Positions 9,549 to 19,283 of a DNA stretch of 64,000 nucleotides are shown here, piece by piece. The stretch comes from Methylobacterium pseudosasicola. Its GTDB lineage: Bacteria > Pseudomonadota > Alphaproteobacteria > Rhizobiales > Beijerinckiaceae. The position numbers and the translations under genes are program-made. The stretch lies in assembly GCF_900114535.1 (NCBI RefSeq), contig NZ_FOTK01000025.1, positions 1 through 64,000 on the forward strand. Reading direction: 5' to 3'. Under the pieces are notes generated by a model. It made no database searches and had not been told where the DNA came from. It worked only from the letters and a program-made list of their open reading frames with translations. The first letter of the stretch is position 1. Each line of letters begins with the position of its first letter.

Positions 9549-12500
9549 CTACAGCTCCAGCACATCCACCGCTGCGCCCAGCCGATCCCGGGCGATCTCG
9601 GCCACGTGGCGGTGGTGGGTGAACAGGATCGGCTGGACGCTGGCGCCGATCTCGGCGAGTGCGTCGAGGCCGTAGCCGGTGCGGGCCTCGTCGAACGTTG
9701 AAAACAGATCGTCGCCGATGAACGGGGCGGGCTCGGCGCGGCCGGCGTAATCCTCCAGGTAGGCCAGGCGCAGGGCGAGGTAGAGCTGGTCGCGCGTGCC
9801 CTCGCTGAGCGCTTCGATTCCGACCAGGCCGCCGCCCGCGCGCTGGCCGGCGAGCTTGGGCGTGTCGGCCTCGTCGTAGGTCTGGGCGAGGCCGGTGAAG
9901 GCGCCGCCGGTGAGGGCCCGGAACAGGGCGCCGGCGCGGGCCACCAGGGGATCCTGCTGGCCGGCCCGATGCCGGGCCACCGCCTGGCCGAGCATCAGGC
10001 CGGCGAGCCGCAGCACCGCCCAGGAGCGGGACGCGGCCTGGAGGTCGGCTTCGGCCGCCTTGCGTTCGGCGGCGGCCAGCTCGGCGCCGCTGCCCCCTTC
10101 GAGTTCCGCCCGGCGCCTTTCGGCCCGGTCGCGGTCGGCGAAGATGACCTGGCCGCGCTCGGCCTGCTCCTCGGCCTCCATGGCGAGGCGGGCGAGTTCC
10201 GCCTCAACGGCCTCCGGGGGCAGGGCGTCGAGGCCGGCGCGGATCTCGGATTCGGGCAGGCCGTCGGCGGCGCCCGCGAGGCTGCCGCGCAGCCGGAGGC
10301 GCTCGGCCCGAAGCATCTCCCGGGCGTTCAGCCGGCCGAACACCTCCGCGATGGCAGGGGTCGGGGCCTCGGCCAGATCCGGCATGGTCTCGGCGACCTG
10401 GCGGGTCAGGTCCGACCGGGCGGCGTCGCGCAGGCCGACGGCGTGGCGCAGGGCCGATTCCGCCTCCTCCAGGCGGCGGTCCAGCTCGGCCCGGCGGGCC
10501 TCCCGGGCCTGAGCGGTGACCAGGCGGGCCTGCAGGGTGCGGATCGCGCCGGTGGGCGGCGTGTCGGCCAAATCCGGCGCCAAGGCCTCGACCAGGGCGG
10601 CCGCGCCGAGCCGGAACGCCTCCATGTCCCGCCGGAGCCCCGCCGCCCGGCGCTGCAGGGCGGCACGCTCGGCGAGACGGTCCGGCACCGTGCGCCAGGC
10701 TTCCAGCGCGCCCTCGGCCTCCTCGGGGCGCGCGGTGGCGGGCAGGCCGAGGGGCCTCAGCGCCTCCGCCCAGTCCGCCTGCCAGGCGGCGCGGCGCGAC
10801 CCGGTCTCGGCCGACGCGGCCTCCAGCTTCTCGGCCGTCGCGGCGGCGGCGCGGAGGCGGCCGCCGGTCTCGAGATTGGCCTCCCAGCGGCTCGCGAGCG
10901 TCGCGACCCGGGCCTCCAGCCGTTCGAGCGCCGGGCCGATCTCGCCCTCCGGCGCCGGATCGAGCCCGGCGCGGGTGAACAGGTCGGCGAGCGGCGCCCG
11001 GGCGGATTCGATCCGGGCCTTCAGATGGTCCCGCTCGATTCGCTGCTCGGCCAGCCGCTGTTCGGCCTCGATCAGGTTCTCGGTCTCGGCGAGCCAGGCC
11101 GCCATCTCGGCCGGGGGGCCGGGGACGAGGCCGGCGGGCTGCCAGGCCTCGCGCCACGCGGCCTCGCCCTCGGCGATCTCGTCCGCGATCCCGGCGAGCA
11201 CCCTGTCGGCCGCCGCCAGCGCCGCATCCTCGGCGGCGAGGCGGTCGAGATCGGCCGCGTGGGCCGCGACCCGGGCGGCGTCGGCGGCGCGCTCGTCGGC
11301 GAGGCGGTCGGCCTCGAACAGGGCGCGCTCGTAGGCGGCCAGCGTGCCGGGCTCGGTGATCCGGCCGGCTGCGAGGGCGTCGCGCAGGGGCGCGAAGGCG
11401 GCGTCGCGGGCGGCCCGCACGGCGTCGAGCCGCTCCTGGGTCGCGATCGGCCGGCCGGCCTCGCGCTCGCGCAGGCGGGTGCGGGTGGCGTCGGCCTGGG
11501 CCCGCGCCGCGTCCCGGCGGTCGGCGGCCCGCTCCTGCTCGCGCCGCTTGCCGTCGAGCAGGCCGCGATAGCGCGCGATCGTGTCGGCGCTGGGCAGGGG
11601 CATGCGGGCGAGCGCGGCTGTGTCGGCCACCGGCGGCGACAGACGCGCCGCCTGGTTGCGCAGCAGCGCCGTCTCCCGCCGGATCGCGGTGTCCAGCGCC
11701 TCGTGGGCGGCGAGACGCTCGTGCAGCTTGGACAGCGGCTTCAGGGCCTCGCGCAGAGGCGTCGGATCGTGAGTGGCGCCGGCGGCCTCGACTTCCCGGG
11801 CCAGACGGTCGCGCTCGGCCCGGGCCGCGGCGGCGTCCCGGGTGAGCTGGTCTTCCGTGGCGGCGAGCGTCCTGCCGTCGCGGATCAGCCGCTCGACCCG
11901 GGCGCGGGCGGCGTCGGTGGGCTGGCCGGCCTCCAGAGCAGCGAGGTCCGGGGCGCCGATCCGGGCGCGCAGGCGCTCCAGGTCGAGCCCGACCTTGTGG
12001 GCGTCGCCCTCGATCCGGGGCAGGTCGGTGCCGCCCTTCTCGAATTCCTTGGTGCCGCTGAATGCCGCCAAAATCTCTTCGGCGCGCAGGATCAGCGCCG
12101 GCTCCACCGGCACGGCCTCGGCCTCGCCCCGCGCCCGGGCGAGGGTGGCGTCGGCGCGGGCCGCCTCGGCCTCGGCCTGACGGCAGCGTTCGAGGGCGGC
12201 GCCCAGGCGCTCGATCCAGGCGGAATCCGCCTCGGCGAGGCCGGCATCCGCGGCGATCCGATGGTCCAGCACGTCGATCTCGGCGACGATCGGCCGGGCG
12301 CGCTTCAGGCGCTCCAGCCGGGCGCGCTCGGTTGCCAAGCGCTGAGTTTCGGCCCGGAGCGCGTCGAGCTGCTGGGCGGCGGCCGCGATCTCGTCGTTCA
12401 GCGCGCGCCAGTCGCCGGCGCGCAGGCCCTTCTCGCGGATCGCCTTGCGGGCGGTCTCGTGCCGCTCCAGCGCCTGGTAGAAGGTCCGGTGCTTGGCCTG

Positions 12501-13025
12501 GCGCGGCGCGAAGATGCCCTCGGCCTCCGCGTCGAGGGCGGCTTGCAGCTCGGTGAGGCCGCGCAAGCCGGAGCCCGCCGCGAACAGGCTGGCGCCGACC
12601 TCGCCCTCGACATCGACCATCTCGCGCCCGCCCGCCCGCAGGCTGCCGGCATCGAGGCCGAAGGCGCGGCAGAACACCGTGCGGGAGATGCCGCCGAGGA
12701 ACGGCGCCAGGGCGTCGTCGGGCAGCGGCGCCTCGGCGGCGTCGATCAGCGTCCGGGTGTTGCCCTTGCGGCGGCGGAAGGCCAGGCGGCGCCCGTCGGC
12801 GGCTTCCACCTCCGCGCCGAGGCGCAAGAGCGGCATGTCGTGCAGGAAGGCGTAGCGGGTGGTCTTCTCGAAGCCGAACAGCAGGTCGGTGACCGCCGCG
12901 AGCGCCGTGCTCTTGCCGGCCTCGTTGGCGCCCAGCACCACGTGCAGGCGGGCATCGGGCCGGAAGGTCACGGTCCGGTCGGTGAAGGCGCCGTAGCGCT
13001 CCAGGGCGAGGCGGATCAGCCGCAT
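9549..13025 (-). CDS. YhaN-like AAA ATPase (SbcC/Rad50-like)
   Basis: A 1158-residue protein. The N-terminus has Walker A GANEAGKST near residue 33 inside a Rad50-like nucleotide-binding half. About 900 residues of Ala/Arg/Glu-rich coiled coil follow. The C-terminal half carries the signature LSEGTRDQLYLALRLA and Walker B FIGDDLFSTFDE. It is expected to pair with the metallophosphoesterase encoded just upstream and act on DNA ends or hairpins, as SbcCD does. The gene begins 10 bases after the stop of that partner. YhaN proteins are less studied than SbcC. Confidence 0.85.
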   Translation of the reverse strand: MRLIRLALERYGAFTDRTVTFRPDARLHVVLGANEAGKSTALAAVTDLLFGFEKTTRYAFLHDMPLLRLGAEVEAADGRRLAFRRRKGNTRTLIDAAEAPLPDDALAPFLGGISRTVFCRAFGLDAGSLRAGGREMVDVEGEVGASLFAAGSGLRGLTELQAALDAEAEGIFAPRQAKHRTFYQALERHETARKAIREKGLRAGDWRALNDEIAAAAQQLDALRAETQRLATERARLERLKRARPIVAEIDVLDHRIAADAGLAEADSAWIERLGAALERCRQAEAEAARADATLARARGEAEAVPVEPALILRAEEILAAFSGTKEFEKGGTDLPRIEGDAHKVGLDLERLRARIGAPDLAALEAGQPTDAARARVERLIRDGRTLAATEDQLTRDAAAARAERDRLAREVEAAGATHDPTPLREALKPLSKLHERLAAHEALDTAIRRETALLRNQAARLSPPVADTAALARMPLPSADTIARYRGLLDGKRREQERAADRRDAARAQADATRTRLREREAGRPIATQERLDAVRAARDAAFAPLRDALAAGRITEPGTLAAYERALFEADRLADERAADAARVAAHAADLDRLAAEDAALAAADRVLAGIADEIAEGEAAWREAWQPAGLVPGPPAEMAAWLAETENLIEAEQRLAEQRIERDHLKARIESARAPLADLFTRAGLDPAPEGEIGPALERLEARVATLASRWEANLETGGRLRAAAATAEKLEAASAETGSRRAAWQADWAEALRPLGLPATARPEEAEGALEAWRTVPDRLAERAALQRRAAGLRRDMEAFRLGAAALVEALAPDLADTPPTGAIRTLQARLVTAQAREARRAELDRRLEEAESALRHAVGLRDAARSDLTRQVAETMPDLAEAPTPAIAEVFGRLNAREMLRAERLRLRGSLAGAADGLPESEIRAGLDALPPEAVEAELARLAMEAEEQAERGQVIFADRDRAERRRAELEGGSGAELAAAERKAAEADLQAASRSWAVLRLAGLMLGQAVARHRAGQQDPLVARAGALFRALTGGAFTGLAQTYDEADTPKLAGQRAGGGLVGIEALSEGTRDQLYLALRLAYLEDYAGRAEPAPFIGDDLFSTFDEARTGYGLDALAEIGASVQPILFTHHRHVAEIARDRLGAAVDVLEL

Positions 13026-13035
13026 TGTGCGCGCC

Positions 13036-14274
13036 TCAGCAGTGCCGGCCGCCGAGGCGGCCCAGGATCAGCGCCTCGGCCTCGGCGCAGAGCGCGTCGA
13101 ACTCGGCCTCCAGGTCGGCCTCCGCGGCGGCGGTGGCCGGCATGCGGGCGCCGATCTCGGCGAGCGCGGCCTTGGCGCGGCTGCGGAAATCCGGGTCGCG
13201 GTCGAGATCGGCGAGCAGGGCGGCCGGGTCGATCGCGGCCCCGGAAGCCTCGACGGGCGCGCGGGGCCGGCGGGTCTCGATCTTCAGGCGTTCCAGCCAG
13301 ATATCCTCGTGCAGCCGGTGGGCAGTGGCCTGGATCTCGGCGGTGACGTTGTCTCGGTCGGCCGAGAGCGCGTCATGGGCCGGGGTCGTGCCGGTGAGAT
13401 GCACCCGCACCAGCACGAGGCGCTGCGCCGCCACCTCCGCCAGGGGCCGCAGGGCTTTCTCCACCGTCTCGAGGGCCGCGCTTGTGTCGGCGGCGTCGCT
13501 CAGGTCGACGGTGAACTGCTCGAACCGCGCCCGGTCGAGGGGGAAGCGGCTCACCCCCGTTACCCGCCCGTCGGCGACCTCCACCAGCACCGCGCCCTTC
13601 GCGCCGCATTCACGCACGCTCCGGCCCTGGATGTTGCCGGGAAACACGATCCAGGGATCTTTGGACAGCTCCGCATATTCGTGGATGTGGCCGAGCGCCC
13701 AGTAATCGTAGCCCCGGGCGGTGAGGTCGGCCACTGAGCAGGGGGCGTAGGTCTCATGCGCCGCGTGGCCCGTGCAGGAGGTGTGCAGGACGCCGAGATT
13801 GAACCAGCCGGGCAGGGCGGCCGGATAGGTCAGCGACAGGTTCTCCTCCACGGCCCGGGCCTGGAAGCTCCGGCCGTGCACGGCGACGCGCAGGGATTCG
13901 AGGCGCAGCGTGTCGGCCCGGGCCGCCGGGAAGACATGCACCGAGGGCGGCAGGGTGATCGAGCGGGTGATCACGCTCTCGGCGTCGTGGTTGCCGCGGA
14001 CCAGGATCGTCGGGATGCCGGCCCGGTCGAGGCGGGCCACCTGCCGGGCGAAGAACAGCCCGATCGTGTTGTCGGCCCAGTCGCCGTCGTAGATGTCCCC
14101 GGCCACCACCACGAAGGCGACCCGCCGCTCGATCGCCTGGGTGACGAGATCCTCGAAGGCCTGCCGCCCGGCGGTGGCGAGGCGGCGGGCGAGCTCCGCG
14201 TCACGCGTCGCGAGGCCCGAGAGCGGGCTGCCGAGATGCAGATCCGCCGCGTGGATGAAGCTGAAGCCCGACAT
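13036..14274 (-). CDS. YhaO-like DNA repair exonuclease (metallophosphoesterase)
   Basis: A 412-residue SbcD/Mre11-type nuclease subunit. Calcineurin-like motifs run in order: DLHLGSPLSG (first metal ligands, residues 11-20), VVAGDIYDGDW, VRGNHDAES and GHIHEYAEL. It is transcribed with the YhaN-like ATPase gene 10 bases downstream, so the two probably form a complex for DNA end processing. The start ATG at 14274 fits the family N-terminus FIHAADLHLGSPL. Confidence 0.88.
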   Translation of the reverse strand: MSGFSFIHAADLHLGSPLSGLATRDAELARRLATAGRQAFEDLVTQAIERRVAFVVVAGDIYDGDWADNTIGLFFARQVARLDRAGIPTILVRGNHDAESVITRSITLPPSVHVFPAARADTLRLESLRVAVHGRSFQARAVEENLSLTYPAALPGWFNLGVLHTSCTGHAAHETYAPCSVADLTARGYDYWALGHIHEYAELSKDPWIVFPGNIQGRSVRECGAKGAVLVEVADGRVTGVSRFPLDRARFEQFTVDLSDAADTSAALETVEKALRPLAEVAAQRLVLVRVHLTGTTPAHDALSADRDNVTAEIQATAHRLHEDIWLERLKIETRRPRAPVEASGAAIDPAALLADLDRDPDFRSRAKAALAEIGARMPATAAAEADLEAEFDALCAEAEALILGRLGGRHC

Positions 14275-14696
14275 CGGTCTCCGATGAGCGATCGGTGAGC
14301 CGGGGTCTTAGGCTGCCGGGCCGTCCGGCCTCAAGCGCCGGGGGCGCATTGCTGCACAGGCACGGGGCGCGGGCGATGGTCTGAGGCGCTGAACACGATC
14401 GGTATGGCCAAGGTGATGTCTCGGACGGGTGGGCTTGCGACAATCCGCTCCCGCGCGGCCGAAGCGTCGAAGCAAATGTCGCCGTCGCCGCGGCCTAAGC
14501 TGCGAAGCGGATGTTCCTCCCGCGTCGATCGCCAGGTTTTCCTGCGCGCGATGCTTCGGCGCAACTTTCGTGCTGCCGAACCGATGGCTGATCCGTAAAC
14601 CGGCCTTATACGAGAATAGCGCAACGGTTTGATCAGGTTCTGCCCTTAATCTTGCCGCCTACAAGGACCTATTACGCAAGAGACCGGGCGAGAACG
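14275..14696. other. Divergent intergenic region
   Basis: About 420 bases between the yhaO-like gene (minus) and the HD-GYP gene (plus). It must hold promoters for both. I see no conserved frame, strong palindrome or clean promoter hexamers in it. Confidence 0.5.
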
Positions 14697-16076
14697 ATGC
14701 GGATCGTGTCAGGCAGCGACGGGGAAGCCAGGACCGTCCAGCTGTCGGAAGTTCTCGGAGCCTTGAGCCACGCCCTCGATCTAACGGAGGGGCAGCCCGC
14801 CGGGCACTGCGTGCGGGCGACCTGGATCGGCTTCCATATCGGCCGGGCGATGGGTCTGCCGGACCTGCAGCTCTGGGAACTCTACCACACGGTGATGCTC
14901 AAGGACCTCGGGTGCTCCAGCAACGCCGCGCGGATCTGCGAGCTCTATCTTTCCGACGATCTCAGCTTCAAGCGGGACTTCAAGACGGTGAGCGACAGCC
15001 TGCCCAAGGTACTCGGCTTCGTCTTCTCCCATACGGGCCTCAAGGCCGGCCTCGCCGAACGCTTCCGGGCCGTGCTCAACATCCTGCAGAACGGCGGCGC
15101 GATCGTCGACGACCTCATCCAGACCCGCTGCCAGCGCGGTGCGCAGATCGCCCGTCAGCTGCGCTTTCCGGCGAGCGTCTGCGAGGCCATTCACGCCCTG
15201 GACGAGCACTGGAACGGCAGTGGCCGACCGGACCGGCTCTCCGGACCTGCAATCCCCCTCTACGCACGCGTCGCGCTGCTCGCCCAAGTCGTGGACGTGT
15301 TCCACACCGCAGCCGGCCCCGCGGCGGCGATCGCCGAGGTGCGGGCGCGCTCGGGGACCTGGTTCGATCCTCAGGTCGTCGCCTGCTTCGAGGCGGTCGC
15401 GGCCGAACCCGGTTTCTGGGCCACTCTGGCTTCGGATGCGGTCGAGGAGGCGGTGTTCGCCTTGGCGCCGGGCAGCCCGATCGTGGTGGACGAAGACTAT
15501 CTCGACGACATAGCCCGGGCCTTCGCCCAGATCATCGACGCCAAGAGCCCGTTCACCTCTGGCCACTCGGAGCGGGTCGCGGTCTACGCCGACATGATCG
15601 CGGCCGAACTCAGCTATCCGTCGGAACGCCGCCGCTGGCTGAAGCGTGCTGCGCTCCTTCACGATGTCGGCAAGCTCGGGGTCTCGAACGCGATCCTCGA
15701 CAAGAACGGCAAGCTGGATGATGCGGAATGGCGGGACATGCGCAATCATGCGTCCCTGTCGGAGACCATCCTGAGCCGCGTGGTCGTGTTCCACGAGATG
15801 GCCTGCATCGGCGGCGGGCACCACGAGCGGCTGGACGGCAAGGGCTATCCGCGCGGGCTGAGCGGCGACGCGATCGCACCAGAGACCCGCATTGTCTCGG
15901 TCGCCGACGTGTTCGATGCGCTGACCGCCGATCGGCCTTATCGAGCGGCCATGTCGCTGGAGAAGACGCTCGGCATCATGCGCGCCGACCTCGGCACGGC
16001 GTTCGATCCGGTCTGCTTCGCGGCGCTGGAGCGCGCACTTGCCGCAATCGAGGGCGATCTCGCTCGGGCGGCTTGA
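14697..16076 (+). CDS. HD-GYP domain protein (cyclic-di-GMP phosphodiesterase family)
   Basis: A 459-residue cytosolic protein. The C-terminal HD-GYP domain has SGHSERVAVYADMI, the HD pair in LLHDVGKLGVSN (residues 322-323), and GGGHHERLDGKGYPRGL with GYP at 383-385. These residues hydrolyse cyclic-di-GMP. The N-terminal half looks like a second, degenerate HD-type region: GQPAGHCVRATWIG resembles an HD start but MLKDLGCSSNA has Lys-Asp in place of His-Asp. The ATG at 14697 is preferred over an in-frame TTG at 14652. No obvious partner gene is adjacent. Confidence 0.85.
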   Translation: MRIVSGSDGEARTVQLSEVLGALSHALDLTEGQPAGHCVRATWIGFHIGRAMGLPDLQLWELYHTVMLKDLGCSSNAARICELYLSDDLSFKRDFKTVSDSLPKVLGFVFSHTGLKAGLAERFRAVLNILQNGGAIVDDLIQTRCQRGAQIARQLRFPASVCEAIHALDEHWNGSGRPDRLSGPAIPLYARVALLAQVVDVFHTAAGPAAAIAEVRARSGTWFDPQVVACFEAVAAEPGFWATLASDAVEEAVFALAPGSPIVVDEDYLDDIARAFAQIIDAKSPFTSGHSERVAVYADMIAAELSYPSERRRWLKRAALLHDVGKLGVSNAILDKNGKLDDAEWRDMRNHASLSETILSRVVVFHEMACIGGGHHERLDGKGYPRGLSGDAIAPETRIVSVADVFDALTADRPYRAAMSLEKTLGIMRADLGTAFDPVCFAALERALAAIEGDLARAA

Positions 16077-16651
16077 ACCATGCCGCCGCCCCCCGGCAAA
16101 CGCTCAATCTACCGGGCCAGGAGCATCTTGCCGGCTCCGCCTTCGGCCGCGGCGCAGCGCGGCGATGCGCCTCGCGAGACAGAAATGATGACCGATCGCA
16201 CGACCCATCCGCAGGCGGACGAACTCACGGCCCGGAGGCAAAGCGTGTTGAGGATGCGGACGAGCATGCTCTGGGCTCTCTGATCTGGGATCAAGCGGTG
16301 GACGCAGATCGCTATTGAGGGTGTCATTCCCTTAAGATTGCAGCATGCACCCCCGATCACTACATGCCGATAGCAATTTCGATCGCATTTGATGCAACCT
16401 GATCTGCATCTTCTGGATGTAAAATCTCTCCAAAACGCTTATCGAAACGCCACCTTCGCCCGCTTTCGAAGACTGCGTTGATCGCCGTCACCGGCTCGGT
16501 TGGGATGGAAGTGGGATGACACGTTGGGGCTCAAAGCAGCCCCCAACGCAAAAGCCGATTGGCTTCCCCTCCGAGCGAACGCTCAAGTCTCCGGCGCGTT
16601 GAAGCGCGGCGGTGGCGGCGGAACCGCCCGGTGAGGTACGAGTCCGGCTCG
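16077..16651. other. Intergenic region with possible small or decayed ORF
   Basis: About 575 bases. It contains the minus-strand frame listed at 16360-16491 and a hairpin CGTTGGGG / CCCCAACG at 16522-16548. A plus-strand frame ending at 16283 (MTDRTTHPQADELTARRQ...) is short and unsupported. Confidence 0.4.
16360..16491 (-). CDS. Possible 43-residue small ORF, AT-rich
   Basis: Read from the GTG at 16491 the product is VTAINAVFESGRRWRFDKRF followed by GEILHPEDADQVASNAIEIA and IGM. The amino-acid pattern looks like real protein, and the codons (ATT, TTA, CAT, GAA, GAT, GCA) are far more AT-rich than the neighbours. It may be the tail of a transferred and decayed gene or a genuine small gene. 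No clear ribosome binding site is present and I recognise no family. Confidence 0.35.
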   Translation of the reverse strand: MTAINAVFESGRRWRFDKRFGEILHPEDADQVASNAIEIAIGM

Positions 16652-17431
16652 ATGAACAGCGTCACCCCTCCGGCCCGGTCCGGCCTCGCCACGGCGCTCC
16701 CGATCCGGTCGGCGGAGCGCGCGCACGCGCCGTTCAAGATCGTGAGCTGGAACCTGCTGCGCCGCACCGGCGCGGCGGTGGACGACGTGGTCGCCCTGGT
16801 CGAGCAGGAGAAGCCCGATCTGCTGCTGATGCAGGAGGCGACCCGGGGCATCGGCTTTCTGCGGGACCGGATCGGCGGCCATTACGCCTGGGCGCCGCTG
16901 CCGGGGCGGATCCACGGGCTCGCCATGTGGAGCCCGAAACCGTTCCCGACCGCGCCGCGGGTGATCGCGCTGCCGGCCGGCGCCCTGGTGCACCGGGTCT
17001 GCCAGGTGCTCGATCTCGGCGACTTCGGCGTCGCCAACGTCCACCTGTCGCACGGGCAGATGCTGAACCGCCGCCAACTGCGGCGCATCGTCGGCGAATT
17101 GCCGCAACGGGCCGCGGTGCTCGGCGACTACAACATCGTCGGCCCAGCGATGATCCCGGGCTTTCGCGATGTCGGTCCGCGGAGACCGACCCACGCCATG
17201 GTCGAGGTACTGCCGCTCCGGCTCGACCGCTGCCTCGCCCGCGGCCTGATCTGCCACGCGCACGCGGTGCTGCCCCGCGGGCCCTCGGACCATCGGCCGA
17301 TCGTGGTTCATCTCGGGCCGGCCCCCGACGCGCACGCCCCCGCGCGGTTCAAAGGTATGGCAGCAGCAGTCGCACGCCTGCGTCGCGCAAACGGATCGGC
17401 AACGCGCGTGCGGCGAGATCCTCCCGGCTGA
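16652..17431 (+). CDS. Endonuclease/exonuclease/phosphatase family protein
   Basis: A 259-residue metal-dependent hydrolase of the EEP fold. Motifs in order: KIVSWNLLRR, LLLMQEATRG (metal-binding Glu), NVHLSHGQMLNRRQLR, GDYNIVGPA (Asp/Asn) and PSDHRPIVV (Asp-His). Substrate cannot be told: family members cut DNA, inositol phosphates or sphingomyelin. Its last 83 bases overlap the 3' end of the convergent cardiolipin synthase gene. The ATG at 16652 starts just ahead of the conserved domain. Confidence 0.78.
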   Translation: MNSVTPPARSGLATALPIRSAERAHAPFKIVSWNLLRRTGAAVDDVVALVEQEKPDLLLMQEATRGIGFLRDRIGGHYAWAPLPGRIHGLAMWSPKPFPTAPRVIALPAGALVHRVCQVLDLGDFGVANVHLSHGQMLNRRQLRRIVGELPQRAAVLGDYNIVGPAMIPGFRDVGPRRPTHAMVEVLPLRLDRCLARGLICHAHAVLPRGPSDHRPIVVHLGPAPDAHAPARFKGMAAAVARLRRANGSATRVRRDPPG

Positions 17432-18785
17432 GCCGCGACTCCATCTTGCCGCGCATGAACGTGTCGAGCTGGGCGGCGAGATCCGCGTCGATGATCTCGA
17501 CGTTCAGTTCGAAGTTGAGCCGGAAGCTGCGCATGTCCCAGTTCGCGCTGCCGACGAAGCACCAGACGTCGTCCACCACCATCGCCTTCGAGTGATCGAA
17601 GGGCGGCTCGTCGAGCCAGACCCGCACGCCGGCCTTGAGCAGCGGGTCGAGATGCGCCCGCGTCGCCCAGTCGATGAACGGGTGGTCGCTCACCCGGGGG
17701 ATGATCAGGTCGACGATGATGCCCCGGGTCGCCGCCTGGGCCAGGGCGCCGGTGACCAGCTCGTCGGGCAGGAAGTAGGGCGTGACGAACCGGACCGTCC
17801 GGCGGGCGCAGGCGAGGGCCTGGAGGACCACCTGCTCGATCTTCTCCACATCGGCATCCGGTCCCGACGTGACCACCCGGGCGATGCTGGTCCCCTCCGG
17901 CGCCAAGTCAGCGAACCAGGGCGAGGAATCCAGCATCTCGCCGTCCACGAACGCCCAGTCGGCCGCGAAGGCCGCGGCGAGCTGTTCGACCACCGGCCCC
18001 CGGAGCCGGAAATGGGTGTCGCGGATCGGGTGCTCGGGCTTCAGCGCGACGCGGTTGGGCTGCGAGATGTTGAGCCCGCCCGTGAAGGCGACGCGCCCAT
18101 CGATGATCAGCAGCTTCTTGTGCGAGCGCAGGTTGAGGAACGGCATCCGCCAGGGCAGGGCGGAGTGCATGAACAGGGCCGCGGGCACCCCCAAAGCCGT
18201 CAGCCGGTGATAGACCGGCGCGCGAAAATAGCCGCCGCCGATCCCGTCGATGATGACCCGGACCTTGACGCCCCGTGCCTTCGCCTCGGCCAGGGCGTCG
18301 CAGAATTCGCGGCCCGTGGGGTCATCGCGAAAAATGTAGCTCGAGAGGCCGATGCTGGCCTCGGCCGCGCGGATCGCCTCCAGCATGGCCGGGTAGCCGG
18401 TATCGCCGTTGCGGAACATCTGCACGTCGTTGCCCGCAAAGGCCGGCAGGCCGGTGATGCGCCGGATCGCCCGGTCGAGGGGCCAGAGGGCCTCCGGCAC
18501 CACGGCATCGTCGGTATCGGGCAGGTTCGTCGCGTCGGACGGCTTGGTGCGCAGCTTGCGGGCGCGGCGCGAGACGCGGTTGATGCCGAAGGTCAGGTAG
18601 AGCGCGGTGCCGAAGATCGGCGAGAGCCAGGCCAGCCCGATCCACCCGACCGCGACGCTGACCCGGCGCTTGCGCAGCAGGGCGTGCAGGGTGACGCCGA
18701 GCGCCAGGGTGATGCCGATGAGCGCGGCGACATCCGCCCGCAACAGGGCGGTGGATTGCAGCCACCGATACAGCGCGTCTTCCAA
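17349..18785 (-). CDS. cls: Cardiolipin synthase, phospholipase D type
   Basis: A 478-residue membrane enzyme that joins two phosphatidylglycerol molecules to make cardiolipin. Two N-terminal membrane helices (ADVAALIGITLALGVTLHAL and GWIGLAWLSPIFGTALYLTF) precede two phospholipase D motifs, HKKLLIIDGRVAFTGGLN and HSKAMVVDDVWCFVGSANWD. Length and layout match bacterial ClsA-type enzymes. It converges on the EEP-family gene, which also could act on phospholipid head groups, but a link is only a guess. Confidence 0.9.
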   Translation of the reverse strand: MEDALYRWLQSTALLRADVAALIGITLALGVTLHALLRKRRVSVAVGWIGLAWLSPIFGTALYLTFGINRVSRRARKLRTKPSDATNLPDTDDAVVPEALWPLDRAIRRITGLPAFAGNDVQMFRNGDTGYPAMLEAIRAAEASIGLSSYIFRDDPTGREFCDALAEAKARGVKVRVIIDGIGGGYFRAPVYHRLTALGVPAALFMHSALPWRMPFLNLRSHKKLLIIDGRVAFTGGLNISQPNRVALKPEHPIRDTHFRLRGPVVEQLAAAFAADWAFVDGEMLDSSPWFADLAPEGTSIARVVTSGPDADVEKIEQVVLQALACARRTVRFVTPYFLPDELVTGALAQAATRGIIVDLIIPRVSDHPFIDWATRAHLDPLLKAGVRVWLDEPPFDHSKAMVVDDVWCFVGSANWDMRSFRLNFELNVEIIDADLAAQLDTFMRGKMESRLSREDLAARALPIRLRDAGVRLLLPYL

Positions 18786-18851
18786 GGTCTCGGCATCCGG
18801 TTCGCGTCAGACGGGGCCGGATATAACCGATGGAAACGCCGGAGCGCGGAC

Positions 18852-19166
18852 TTAATACGCCCGCAAGGCCGTCTGCGCACCGGCATCCGCGGCGCCGAGC
18901 GGCCGGGCGCAGCGATAGGGTCCGCTGCCGTCGAGCGCCGCATACAGGATCCGGCCGCCATCGGCGATGCAGCGCGCCTTGGCCTCGGCATAGGGCCGGT
19001 GGAAGCTCCAGATCGTGATCATCGGCCCGACCGTGCCGAGGCAGATTCCGCCGAACAGCAGGGCGGCGGCCCAGGTCGCCCGATCCGGCCGCGGGCGCGG
19101 CGGCCGGGGCGGCGGCATGGCGCCGACGAAGGCGAGGGTCAGTCCGAACAGGTCGAGGCTGTTCAT
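18852..19166 (-). CDS. Hypothetical membrane protein
   Basis: A 104-residue product with a proline-rich N-terminal stretch (PPPRPPRPRPDR), one clear membrane helix (AALLFGGICLGTVGPMITIW) and a short C-terminal domain with two cysteines (ARCIADGG and YRCARPLG). No family recognised. It lies about 65 bases upstream of cls on the same strand and could share its transcript. Confidence 0.55.
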   Translation of the reverse strand: MNSLDLFGLTLAFVGAMPPPRPPRPRPDRATWAAALLFGGICLGTVGPMITIWSFHRPYAEAKARCIADGGRILYAALDGSGPYRCARPLGAADAGAQTALRAY

Positions 19167-19283
19167 CAGCTCTTCCGTGGGGAGGCGCCGAGCCCGGCAG
19201 GACAGGACATCCCGCTACCCTAGGGCAGGATCGCCCCGGAACCTACGCGTCCCGGCGCATGGGGCCTGCGTCGTATCGCGCGC

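Noticed and set aside
9969..13346. Plus-strand open frame of 1125 codons opposite the yhaN-like gene
   Set aside because: Gly/Arg/Leu-rich sequence without domains, produced by the high-GC, codon-biased coiled-coil gene on the other strand.
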